Source: CAZIRO01 sp964541595 | GTDB taxonomy: Bacteria; Acidobacteriota; HRBIN11 | Length of the DNA stretch: 5,844 bases | Direction of reading: 5' to 3' | Assembly: GCA_964541595.1 (NCBI GenBank) | Contig: CAZIRO010000169.1 | Span: forward strand, 1 to 5,844 | Part shown: positions 1-5,842 of the stretch, in pieces | How positions within the stretch are numbered: position 1 is the stretch's first letter | How the letters are laid out: each line of letters opens with the position of its first letter | Translations under genes and position numbers: made by a program | The notes under the pieces: model-generated | Databases searched by the model: none | What the model was told of the DNA's origin: nothing | What the model saw: the letters and a program-made list of their open reading frames with translations, nothing else

Positions 1-1
1 C

Positions 2-682
2 ATATTGATCCCGTTGCTGGACGCCGACGACGGGGTCATCGATGGCGGGAATTCTTATTACCAGGACAGCATACGCCGTGCAGAACGGCTGCGTGAACAC
101 GGTATCCACTTTCTGGACGTTGGTACCAGTGGTGGCATCTGGGGCAAAACGGAAGGCTACTGTTTGATGATCGGGGGTGATCCGAACATCGTTGAGCGGT
201 TGCGTCCGATATTTACGGCACTCGCACCGGCACCGGACCGCGGATGGGGCCATGTCGGACCAAATGGCGCCGGCCATTTCGTGAAAATGGTCCATAACGG
301 TATTGAATACGGTATGATGCAGGCCTATGCCGAAGGGTTCGCACTCCTGGAGAAGCAAACTGCTTTTGCAGTCGACCTTCATCGGGTCGCTGACATCTGG
401 CGATACGGCAGCGTGATCCGTTCCTGGTTGCTCGATCTCATTGCCGACGTGCTTCGGGAAAATCCCACCCTGCGGGGCATTGCACCTTACGTGGAAGACT
501 CCGGTGAAGGCCGATGGACAGTGCATGAGGCGATCGATCTGGACGTGCCTGCAACAGTCATTGCGCACGCCCTGTTCGCACGATTTCGTTCCAGGGACAC
601 GTATGCGTTTTTCGACCGTCTGCTGGCCGCGTTACGAAACCGCTTCGGGGGACACCCGATTCGACCGGAGGAATCCGAATGA
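2..682 (+). CDS. gnd: 6-phosphogluconate dehydrogenase, short (YqeC-like) type, 3' part only
   Basis: Oxidatively decarboxylates 6-phosphogluconate to ribulose-5-phosphate, the third step of the oxidative pentose phosphate pathway, in the cytoplasm. The gene runs in from the left edge: the reading frame is open from position 2, and the N-terminal Rossmann nucleotide-binding segment is missing. Counting from the TTG at 5, the fragment shows the substrate-binding IDGGNSYYQD at about residues 12-21, TSGGIWGKTEGY at 41-52, and HVGPNGAGHFVKMVHNGIEYG at 83-103. That last block carries the family's catalytic lysine (K94), N98 and catalytic glutamate (E101). The C-terminal part (ALFARFRSRDTYAFF, then LRNRFGGH) and the early end match the roughly 300-residue form rather than the 470-residue form. 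NAD versus NADP preference cannot be judged without the N-terminus. It ends in an ATGA overlap with zwf, so the two are translationally coupled. The TTG at 5 is not a real start; it only marks where the visible frame begins. Confidence 0.95.
   Translation: MLIPLLDADDGVIDGGNSYYQDSIRRAERLREHGIHFLDVGTSGGIWGKTEGYCLMIGGDPNIVERLRPIFTALAPAPDRGWGHVGPNGAGHFVKMVHNGIEYGMMQAYAEGFALLEKQTAFAVDLHRVADIWRYGSVIRSWLLDLIADVLRENPTLRGIAPYVEDSGEGRWTVHEAIDLDVPATVIAHALFARFRSRDTYAFFDRLLAALRNRFGGHPIRPEESE
667..671 (+). promoter_or_regulatory. ribosome binding site of zwf
   Basis: GGAGG lies inside the last codons of the gnd-like gene, seven bases before the ATG at 679. It is the strongest Shine-Dalgarno match in the operon and fixes the zwf start at the ATGA overlap. 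Confidence 0.85.
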
Positions 683-2133
683 CCCACCCACGGGATGAAC
701 ACCTGTTTGTGATCTTCGGAGGTACCGGCGACCTGGCAAAACGCAAGTTGCTTCCCGCACTTGCACGCCGGATGATCGCCGGTGACCTTCCCGCAGGTTG
801 CGTGGTGCTCGGTATCTCCCGACGCAAATGGACAGATGCGGAGTATCGCACTTTCGTACGGGAGACATTACATACGGCCGGAATCGTATCCGAATCGATA
901 ATCCGCCAATTGGAACAACGGGTGTATTATCACTCCATCGGTCAGGGGCTCCGGGAAGATTTTTACCGTCTGGGCCAGCGGATGCACGAACTGGAAACGG
1001 CGCACCGGTTGAAAGGTAACCGTGTATTGTATCTTGCACTGCCTCCGGACGCAGTACACACGACCATTAACCGTATCGGTGAAGCGGAACTGCACCGGAG
1101 CTCGGGATGGACGCGCGTGGTAATTGAGAAACCGTTCGGCAGAGACCTTGCATCTGCCCGGCAGTTGAATCAAACCCTGCATCAATGGTTTGATGAATCT
1201 CAGATCTTCCGGATTGACCACTATCTGGGCAAGGAAACCGTTCAGAATCTGATCGCGTTTCGTTTTGCAAACGCCGTGTTTGAATCGCTCTGGAACCGTG
1301 ACCGTATCGATTTTATCACGATCACCGTGGCAGAGGACATCGGGATTGCCCACTGTGCCGGATACTTCGACCGTGTGGGTACACTCCGGGATATGGTCCA
1401 GAACCATCTAATGCAACTGCTGACCCTGATCGCCATGGAAGTCCCCATTGCGTTTACCGCGCGTGATCTGCGATACGAAAAGGTCAAGGTGCTTCAGGCG
1501 ATCGCGCCGATTACTCCTGAACGGGTGGTGTACGGGCAGTACACAGCAGGCAACGTGCACGGCCGATCCGTACCCGCATACCGTGACGAACCCGGTATCC
1601 CGGCCGACTCGAATACGGAAACATTCGTCGCTGCACGGCTGGAGATCGCAAACTGGAGGTGGCAGGGGGTGCCGTTTTATATCCGTACTGGCAAACGGCT
1701 GCCCCGACGCGTTACCCAGATCGTGGTGCATTTCCGGTGCCCACCCGTGTCGATTTTTCAACCGTCTGTGCACTGTAAAATCCGGCCAAACATCCTCGTG
1801 ATGAATTTGCAGCCCGACGAGGGGTTTGCCCTCGGATTCCAGGTCAAACGTCCGGGACCGGGGTTTCAACTCGACACGGTACGGTTTGAATACCGCTATG
1901 CCGACACGTTTGGTCCGCTACCGGACGCCTATGAAACACTGTTACTTGACGTTATTGAAGGCGATCCGACCCTGTTCGTGTCGGAAGCGGAAGTCGAACG
2001 TGCATGGGCCCTGTGGGCGCCATTGCTGGAACAATCCGTTCCGGTGTATCCCTATCCTGCTGGCACATGGGGACCGGCAGAAGCGGATCGAATCCTTGTG
2101 CAGGACCACATATGGGTCAACATCAACACGTGA
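679..2133 (+). CDS. zwf: glucose-6-phosphate 1-dehydrogenase
   Basis: Oxidises glucose-6-phosphate to 6-phosphoglucono-1,5-lactone with reduction of NAD(P), the entry step of the oxidative pentose phosphate pathway; cytoplasmic. The 484 residues are full length for the family. The N-terminal Rossmann motif is GGTGDLAKRK (residues 14-23), followed by GISRRK (45-50), whose arginines could contact the 2'-phosphate of NADP. EKPFGRDL is at 150-157. The active-site signature RIDHYLGKE is at 178-186, with D180 and H181. The general-base histidine is probably H243 in DMVQNHLMQLL. The substrate-side motif PFYIRTGKRLPRR is at 332-344. All key residues I can check are present. The ATG at 679 has a strong GGAGG site and overlaps the upstream stop by four bases. 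Its 3' end overlaps pgl by 22 bases, so gnd, zwf and pgl are probably made from one message. No separate promoter can be seen. Confidence 0.98.
   Translation: MTHPRDEHLFVIFGGTGDLAKRKLLPALARRMIAGDLPAGCVVLGISRRKWTDAEYRTFVRETLHTAGIVSESIIRQLEQRVYYHSIGQGLREDFYRLGQRMHELETAHRLKGNRVLYLALPPDAVHTTINRIGEAELHRSSGWTRVVIEKPFGRDLASARQLNQTLHQWFDESQIFRIDHYLGKETVQNLIAFRFANAVFESLWNRDRIDFITITVAEDIGIAHCAGYFDRVGTLRDMVQNHLMQLLTLIAMEVPIAFTARDLRYEKVKVLQAIAPITPERVVYGQYTAGNVHGRSVPAYRDEPGIPADSNTETFVAARLEIANWRWQGVPFYIRTGKRLPRRVTQIVVHFRCPPVSIFQPSVHCKIRPNILVMNLQPDEGFALGFQVKRPGPGFQLDTVRFEYRYADTFGPLPDAYETLLLDVIEGDPTLFVSEAEVERAWALWAPLLEQSVPVYPYPAGTWGPAEADRILVQDHIWVNINT
2102..2105 (+). promoter_or_regulatory. ribosome binding site deciding the pgl start
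   Basis: AGGA inside the 3' end of zwf sits six bases before the ATG at 2112. No comparable purine run precedes the alternative GTG codons at 2130 and 2136, so it supports the ATG even though that lengthens the overlap with zwf. Confidence 0.6.
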
Positions 2134-2852
2134 CCGTGAGGTACATCCGCGATCCAAACCGGTTTGCATCACTCGCGGCCGCGCGCATCGCTGCCTGGAT
2201 CGATTCAACACTTGCAACGCACCCGATCTGTACACTCGTGCTGGCCGGTGGCCGAACACCCCGGCCGGTCTATCGCGCACTGGCTGTACGGTATGCCACC
2301 CGCATTCCCTGGCACCGTGTCCATATCTTCTGGGGGGATGAACGTTGTGTGCCCCCGCACCACCCGGACAGTAACTACCGGATGGCACGGGAAACGTTGC
2401 TTGATTCGCTTTCGGTTCCGGAAGAAAATGTACATCGTATTCCCGCCGAATGTGTGTCTCCGGAAGACGCGGCCATGCAGTACGAACAAACGCTGCGGAC
2501 GTTTTTTCAAGCGTTCGTTCCGTCTTCCGAAAACGATCTATTCGATGTGACCATCCTCGGTGTGGGTACGGACGGCCATACGGCGTCTCTCTTTCCATAT
2601 CATCCTGCGGCACGGGAAACCCGGCGCTGGGTCTGCGCGACGGAAGCGGTGCCGGAAGTAACACCCCGGTGGCGCATTATGCTGACGGTACCGCGTTTGC
2701 ATCGCAGTCGCCAGGTGATCTTCCTTGTCAGCGGTCGGGAAAAACAATCGATTGTGTCCACCATTTTGCGTGCTCCGGACCCGTGGGTTCTGCCCTACCC
2801 GGCCGCATGGATCCGCGGGGTCAACGAAACCGTCTGGTACGTGCACATATGA
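2112..2852 (+). CDS. pgl: 6-phosphogluconolactonase (DevB/SOL type)
   Basis: Hydrolyses 6-phosphoglucono-1,5-lactone to 6-phosphogluconate, the second oxidative pentose phosphate step, linking its two dehydrogenase neighbours; cytoplasmic. The 246 residues match the usual 230-260. Visible family motifs are LVLAGGRTPRPVYRAL (residues 42-57), WGDERCVPPHHPDSNYRMA (74-92), and ILGVGTDGHTASLFP (148-162). The last of these has the conserved GxxDGHTASLFP core with D154, G155 and H156. MLTVPRL at 190-196 and VSGREKQ at 206-212 complete the typical C-terminal fold. The frame is open upstream to 2004, but that stretch lies within zwf and looks nothing like the family, so I begin at 2112. GTG at 2130 would give a GTGA overlap and lose six residues. 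The C-terminal tail (IRGVNETVWYVHI) lacks the usual acidic WxxDxxA ending, a small oddity. The next gene begins 18 bases downstream. Confidence 0.96.
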   Translation: MGQHQHVTVRYIRDPNRFASLAAARIAAWIDSTLATHPICTLVLAGGRTPRPVYRALAVRYATRIPWHRVHIFWGDERCVPPHHPDSNYRMARETLLDSLSVPEENVHRIPAECVSPEDAAMQYEQTLRTFFQAFVPSSENDLFDVTILGVGTDGHTASLFPYHPAARETRRWVCATEAVPEVTPRWRIMLTVPRLHRSRQVIFLVSGREKQSIVSTILRAPDPWVLPYPAAWIRGVNETVWYVHI

Positions 2853-2870
2853 GCGTCGGGCAGGCGACCC

Positions 2871-5027
2871 ATGCGTACGGCAGTACTGACGTGCGGCACG
2901 TTCATACTGTTGTTCAGCAGTGGATTCGCTGCCGATCGACCGGTAGCGACAGTCACGGTATTGCACACAGCACCGCTCTCTCTGGATGGAAAACTCGACG
3001 AACCGGTGTGGCAACGTGTAACACCCATCGGCCCCCTGACCATGGTCGAACCCAGGGAGGGCGCGCCATCGACGTTTCCTACAGAAGTGTATGTCCTCGC
3101 GACTGCCGATGCGCTCTGGATCGGCGTGTACTGCCACGATTCTGACCCCGCATCGATCACGGTGACCTCCATGCGTCGAGATGACCCCATGGAACGGGAG
3201 GATTATATCCGTATCGTGATCGATCCGTTTCTGGACGGGCGTACGGGTTACGTCTTCGCGGTCAATCCCGCGGGGGCACGTTACGATGCACTCGTTGCCC
3301 GCGAGGGTGAGGGGGAAAACGCCAACTGGGATGGTATCTGGGACGCGCGGACGCATTACACCGCGGACGGATGGACCGCCGAGATCTGGATTCCCATCCG
3401 GTCGATCCGGTTTCGTCCGGGTCTGGACCGCTGGGGATTTAACGTGGAACGGCGGATCGAACGGTTTCAGGAGGTCGACCGCTGGGCATCACCAATACGG
3501 AATTTCAAGGTTTCCCACGTGGCACGCGCCGGGATCCTTCGGGGATTGCCATCGTTCCATACCGGTACGGGGCTCACCATCCGGCCGTACTTCTTGGGCG
3601 GACGTCAACGGTTCTGGCCGGAGACACCCGCAAACCGATGGGATCTGGGACTGGACGTTATGGCCACACCGGGAGGAAACGTCTCCGCATTGCTCTCCCT
3701 GAATACGGATTTCGCCGAAACAGAAGTCGACGCCCGTCAGATCAATCTGACACGGTTCCCGTTGTTCTTCCCGGAAAAACGGACGTTTTTCCTCGAGGGT
3801 GCGGACGTGTTCGATTTCGGCCTCGGTCTGCGGGTGGGACCGCGCTGGGATGTGATTCCGTTTTTCTCCCGACGGATCGGTCTGTTACGGGGACAGGTCA
3901 TTCCTCTGGACGGCGCTATGAAGGTCACCGGACGATGGGGTGCATGGAATTTCGGGATCCTGGACGTGTTGACCCGTCCCGTGGAAGGACTGGTACCCCG
4001 AACGAATCTCCTTGCCGCACGGGTGTTCCGCAATCTGTGGGCGGAATCCAAGGCGGGCATGATCGTGACCGCAGGCGATCCCGCCGGTACCGGCCGTGGC
4101 CCCCTGCTGGGCCTGGATTTTATTTACAAAACGAGCCACTTCCGGGGGGATAAAAATTTCCTGATCGGCCTGTGGGGACTGGTGCATCTGCACCCGGAAC
4201 CGGAGGGTCGCCCGGTGGCCTGGGGCGTGAAGATCGATTACCCGAACGACCTGTGGGACGTCGCGTTGATATTCAAGTACATCGGTATGGGGTTCGATCC
4301 ACCCCTGGGATTCGTCCCCTGGCGGTGTATCTGGAAGTGGAATATGGGGATCCAGTACAAACCCCGGCCGAAATGGTCCTGGGTGCGACAGATGTTCCAT
4401 GAGGCGTTCCTGGAATTCGTACTGGGTGAAGACGGTCGCGTGCAACGTGCACGGGCGTTCACCAGCCCGATCAACTGGTTGCTCGAAAGCGGGGACCGGT
4501 TCGAGATCAATGTCATTCCCCAGTGGGAACGTGTACCGGAAGATTTTGCCATTACGGAAACGGTCCATGTACTGGCGGGGACATATCACTGGACACGCAG
4601 CCGGGTGCAGATCGAAACTGCCGCGCGCCGCTGGTGGAACGTGCGCCTGTCTTATGAAACGGGACCGTTCTATGACGGGCATATGCATCGGTGGGAATGG
4701 ACACTGGGCGTGCGTCCGTCACCGCACGTGCAGTTCGCAGTGCAGGGAGAATCGAACCGCGGGGACCTGTCGACAGGACGGTTTTCGATCCTGCTGCTGC
4801 AAACCCGCCTGGAAGTCGCTGTCACCCCGGATGTGACGGTCAGTACGTTCATTCAATACGACAATCTTTCGCGATCCATAGGGGCACAGACCCGTTTTCG
4901 CTGGACCTGGCGGTCCGTTCTGGACGTCTTTATCGTCCTGAACCTTCGCTGGGCCGATTTCGGAACCCACTGGCGGCACGATCAGCAACAGATCCTGGTC
5001 AAGGTCCAGTACGCGTGGCAACCGTAA
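2871..5027 (+). CDS. exported CBM9-like domain / DUF5916 outer-membrane protein
   Basis: Function unknown; by family, a predicted outer-membrane beta-barrel with a periplasmic or surface carbohydrate-binding-like domain. Residues 1-20 form a signal peptide (R2, hydrophobic core to F19, likely cut after A20). About 30-220 is a CBM9-like beta-sandwich: LSLDGKLDEPVWQ (37-48), then MRRDDPMEREDY, FAVNPAGARYDA (129-140), WDGIWDAR and GWTAEIWIPI. From about 235 to the end lies DUF5916, with the hallmarks LNTDFAETEVDARQINLTRF (277-296), LFFPEKRTFFLEGADVF (298-314), PFFSRRIGLLRGQVIPLDGAMKVTGR (330-355), IGMGFDPPLGFVP (471-483) and QYDNLSRSIGAQTRFRW (662-678). The 718 residues are full length. ATG 2871 is the first start after the in-frame pgl stop, with AGG six bases before it. 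Tight spacing implies co-transcription with the pentose phosphate genes. A role in sugar binding or uptake is inference only; an unrelated transport or assembly role is equally possible. Confidence 0.9.
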   Translation: MRTAVLTCGTFILLFSSGFAADRPVATVTVLHTAPLSLDGKLDEPVWQRVTPIGPLTMVEPREGAPSTFPTEVYVLATADALWIGVYCHDSDPASITVTSMRRDDPMEREDYIRIVIDPFLDGRTGYVFAVNPAGARYDALVAREGEGENANWDGIWDARTHYTADGWTAEIWIPIRSIRFRPGLDRWGFNVERRIERFQEVDRWASPIRNFKVSHVARAGILRGLPSFHTGTGLTIRPYFLGGRQRFWPETPANRWDLGLDVMATPGGNVSALLSLNTDFAETEVDARQINLTRFPLFFPEKRTFFLEGADVFDFGLGLRVGPRWDVIPFFSRRIGLLRGQVIPLDGAMKVTGRWGAWNFGILDVLTRPVEGLVPRTNLLAARVFRNLWAESKAGMIVTAGDPAGTGRGPLLGLDFIYKTSHFRGDKNFLIGLWGLVHLHPEPEGRPVAWGVKIDYPNDLWDVALIFKYIGMGFDPPLGFVPWRCIWKWNMGIQYKPRPKWSWVRQMFHEAFLEFVLGEDGRVQRARAFTSPINWLLESGDRFEINVIPQWERVPEDFAITETVHVLAGTYHWTRSRVQIETAARRWWNVRLSYETGPFYDGHMHRWEWTLGVRPSPHVQFAVQGESNRGDLSTGRFSILLLQTRLEVAVTPDVTVSTFIQYDNLSRSIGAQTRFRWTWRSVLDVFIVLNLRWADFGTHWRHDQQQILVKVQYAWQP

Positions 5028-5028
5028 T

Positions 5029-5088
5029 GTCCGTTCCGGGACCGCACCGTTCCGGTCGGACGGTCCGTCCGCACCGTGCAGTCCGTTC
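5029..5088. repeat. cluster of short direct repeats between convergent genes
   Basis: Three pairs of perfect short direct repeats are packed into 60 bases. GTCCGTTC is at 5029-5036 and 5081-5088, CCGTTCCGG at 5031-5039 and 5047-5055, and CCGCACCGT at 5042-5050 and 5069-5077. They overlap the hairpin described separately and lie wholly between the two stop codons. The GC-rich, C/G-alternating composition makes some repetition likely by chance, and no function is claimed. Confidence 0.55.
5053..5076. terminator. GC-rich hairpin between convergent genes, possible bidirectional terminator
   Basis: Nine base pairs form between 5053-5061 and 5067-5076, with one bulged C at 5072 and a five-base loop (GGTCC). 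It begins 26 bases after the stop of the outer-membrane gene and 30 bases beyond the stop of the facing gene, where a shared terminator would be expected. No T-run follows on either strand, so it is not a classic intrinsic terminator. It could be a U-less terminator or an RNA 3'-end stabiliser. An alternative pairing, GGACCG at 5039-5044 with CGGTCC at 5061-5066, would compete with it. Confidence 0.35.
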
Positions 5089-5105
5089 AGACATGGGCAC
5101 TCCTC

Positions 5106-5606
5106 TCACTGCGCTTCAGGCTCTTCTTCCAATGGTGCAAATCCAGAAAGGACCTCCAGCGCTGCGCGATTGAACTCGATGAGTAACCGGCGTGCCGTAC
5201 GTTCGTCCTTCTGGCGAATTGCCGCGCGCACTTCATCGAGTAAAGCGAGTAGCCGATCCGCATGTTGTGTCAACTGTGATCCGTACGTTCCGTTCTGAAT
5301 CGCCGTTGCCAGGAGATCGACGGACTCCTGCGCCAGTCCGAAATTGAGATTGTTCAATTCATCGTTGATCGTATTCAACGACCGCTGCAGTTGACCGAAC
5401 TGTGCCCATACCTGCATCTGTTCGACACGTGCACGGGATTCTGCCAGTTGCTGATTCAGACGCTGTGCCTCGATCTGCAATCGCGTGATCTGATGCTGCA
5501 ACTGCCGTGCGTCGTTCCGGCACTGCAGGTGTCTCCACAGGAATGTGCCCCCATTCGTCAATGCCAGCAGGGCCACGACCAGACCGACCCATTGAATCCG
5601 ACGCAT
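5106..5606 (-). CDS. small membrane-anchored coiled-coil protein, unknown function
   Basis: I do not recognise this 166-residue protein. Residues 1-4 (MRRI) are basic and are followed by a single hydrophobic segment at about 5-24, so it is probably a signal anchor with the N-terminus in the cytoplasm and the bulk in the periplasm. Residues about 32-66 are rich in Q, R, E and L with heptad-spaced hydrophobics (I40, L43, L50, L54, V61), consistent with a coiled coil. Further amphipathic helices follow to about 155, and the tail is acidic (EEEPEAQ). C30 follows the membrane segment but there is no lipobox. The ATG at 5606 has GGAG six bases upstream. The gene points towards the pentose phosphate operon and shares no operon with it. 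It could be an envelope scaffold or a helper of an unseen complex. Coding is credible from the start site, length and clean domain layout, but function cannot be assigned. Confidence 0.75.
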   Translation of the reverse strand: MRRIQWVGLVVALLALTNGGTFLWRHLQCRNDARQLQHQITRLQIEAQRLNQQLAESRARVEQMQVWAQFGQLQRSLNTINDELNNLNFGLAQESVDLLATAIQNGTYGSQLTQHADRLLALLDEVRAAIRQKDERTARRLLIEFNRAALEVLSGFAPLEEEPEAQ

Positions 5607-5612
5607 GGAACA

Positions 5613-5616
5613 CTCC
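5613..5616 (-). promoter_or_regulatory. ribosome binding site of the coiled-coil gene
   Basis: Read on the minus strand, GGAG lies six bases before the ATG at 5606. It supports that start and the reality of the gene. It sits only about eight bases downstream of the putative insertion junction (ATTTT at 5624-5628). Confidence 0.65.
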
Positions 5617-5628
5617 GGAAGAGATTTT

Positions 5629-5654
5629 CTGCGATCGGGACAGGCAATGGGACA
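5629..5654 (+). repeat. left arm of inverted repeat
   Basis: Pairs with 5783-5808 at 24 of 26 positions; the perfect core is 5634-5654. The arm and its inner flank contain GGGACAGG twice (5637-5644 and 5649-5656), separated by CAAT, giving a 12-base period that could be a paired protein-binding site. Confidence 0.9.
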
Positions 5655-5691
5655 GGGAATGCGCCGGATGAGCGGATGGTCCGGTCGACAC

Positions 5692-5733
5692 CGGGTGTCG
5701 GGTCCCAGGTCTCCGGTCCCGGGTGGCAGGTAT
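5692..5733. repeat. degenerate 7-base tandem array, CNGGTNN, six units
   Basis: Six consecutive heptamers keep an exact 7-base register: CGGGTGT, CGGGTCC, CAGGTCT, CCGGTCC, CGGGTGG, CAGGTAT. Positions 1, 3, 4 and 5 (C, G, G, T) are invariant. A seventh unit, CCGCGTA (5734-5740), keeps only part of the pattern. It lies in the middle of the putative 180-bp element. The hairpin CGACAC/GTGTCG (5686-5691 with 5695-5700, 3-base loop) overlaps its left edge. Confidence 0.7.
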
Positions 5734-5782
5734 CCGCGTATCCTGGTTGACAGTATATCGTGGGGTCCATTGGGCCACGCCG

Positions 5783-5808
5783 TGTCCCATTGCCTGTCCC
5801 GATTTCAG
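5783..5808 (-). repeat. right arm of inverted repeat
   Basis: Reverse complement of the left arm, with the perfect core at 5783-5803. The second GGGACAGG unit has one mismatch here (on the plus strand CGTGTCCC at 5781-5788, against CCTGTCCC at 5793-5800). Confidence 0.9.
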
Positions 5809-5842
5809 ATTTTGGATTGTGAATTCTGGATGGCGAATGGCG
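5801..5842. repeat. degenerate 7-base tandem array, RATTNTG-like, six units
   Basis: Six heptamers in exact register: GATTTCA, GATTTTG, GATTGTG, AATTCTG, GATGGCG, AATGGCG. The first three bases are always RAT, and five of six units end in G. Units diverge gradually from left to right. It overlaps the outer end of the right inverted-repeat arm and may continue past the window edge. Confidence 0.65.

Larger units (their letters stand above)
5629..5808. mobile_element. putative MITE-like element, 180 bp with 26-bp terminal inverted repeats
   Basis: The left end (5629-5654) and the reverse complement of the right end (5783-5808) agree at 24 of 26 positions. The ends read CTG...CAG and the inner 21 bases match perfectly. 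ATTTT directly abuts both ends (5624-5628 and 5809-5813), as a 5-base target duplication would. The interior has no credible gene, so if mobile it depends on a transposase elsewhere. Two cautions apply: the right-hand ATTTT also belongs to a 7-base repeat array, and the outermost CTG/CAG match is separated from the perfect core by two mismatches. It could instead be a stable RNA hairpin or a locally inverted repeat. I cannot assign an IS family from the ends. Confidence 0.4.

Noticed and set aside
2004..2111. Upstream in-frame extension of pgl by 36 residues
   Set aside because: The stretch lies inside zwf and does not resemble the lactonase N-terminus. ATG 2112 with AGGA upstream gives a family-typical length.
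1942..2664. 240-codon open frame on the minus strand opposite zwf and pgl
   Set aside because: The translation is compositionally odd, shows no family motif, and lies fully antisense to two well-supported enzymes; it is an expected shadow in GC-rich DNA.
2107..2851. CACATATG at both the zwf/pgl (2107-2114) and pgl/next-gene (2844-2851) junctions
   Set aside because: Only eight bases, two copies, and only one serves as a real start; probably coincidence.
2849..3145. ATGA at the end of pgl opening a plus-strand frame of about 98 codons
   Set aside because: It overlaps the signal peptide and CBM9-like coding region of the outer-membrane gene in another frame, has no recognisable motif and is low-complexity C/R/H/T-rich. 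The coincidence with the pgl stop is not enough.
4399..4836. 145-codon plus-strand frame inside the outer-membrane gene
   Set aside because: Out-of-frame shadow, very Cys/Arg-rich, while the true frame shows continuous DUF5916 motifs across the same bases.
5747..5752. Perfect plus-strand TTGACA (-35-like)
   Set aside because: No -10-like hexamer lies 16-18 bases downstream (the region reads ATTGGGC), and no plus-strand gene follows within the window.
5359..5790. Minus-strand open frames of 143 and 70 codons across the intergenic region and the coiled-coil gene
   Set aside because: They cross the repeat arrays, are Pro/Arg/Ser/Thr-rich with no motif, and conflict with the better-supported membrane protein in another frame.
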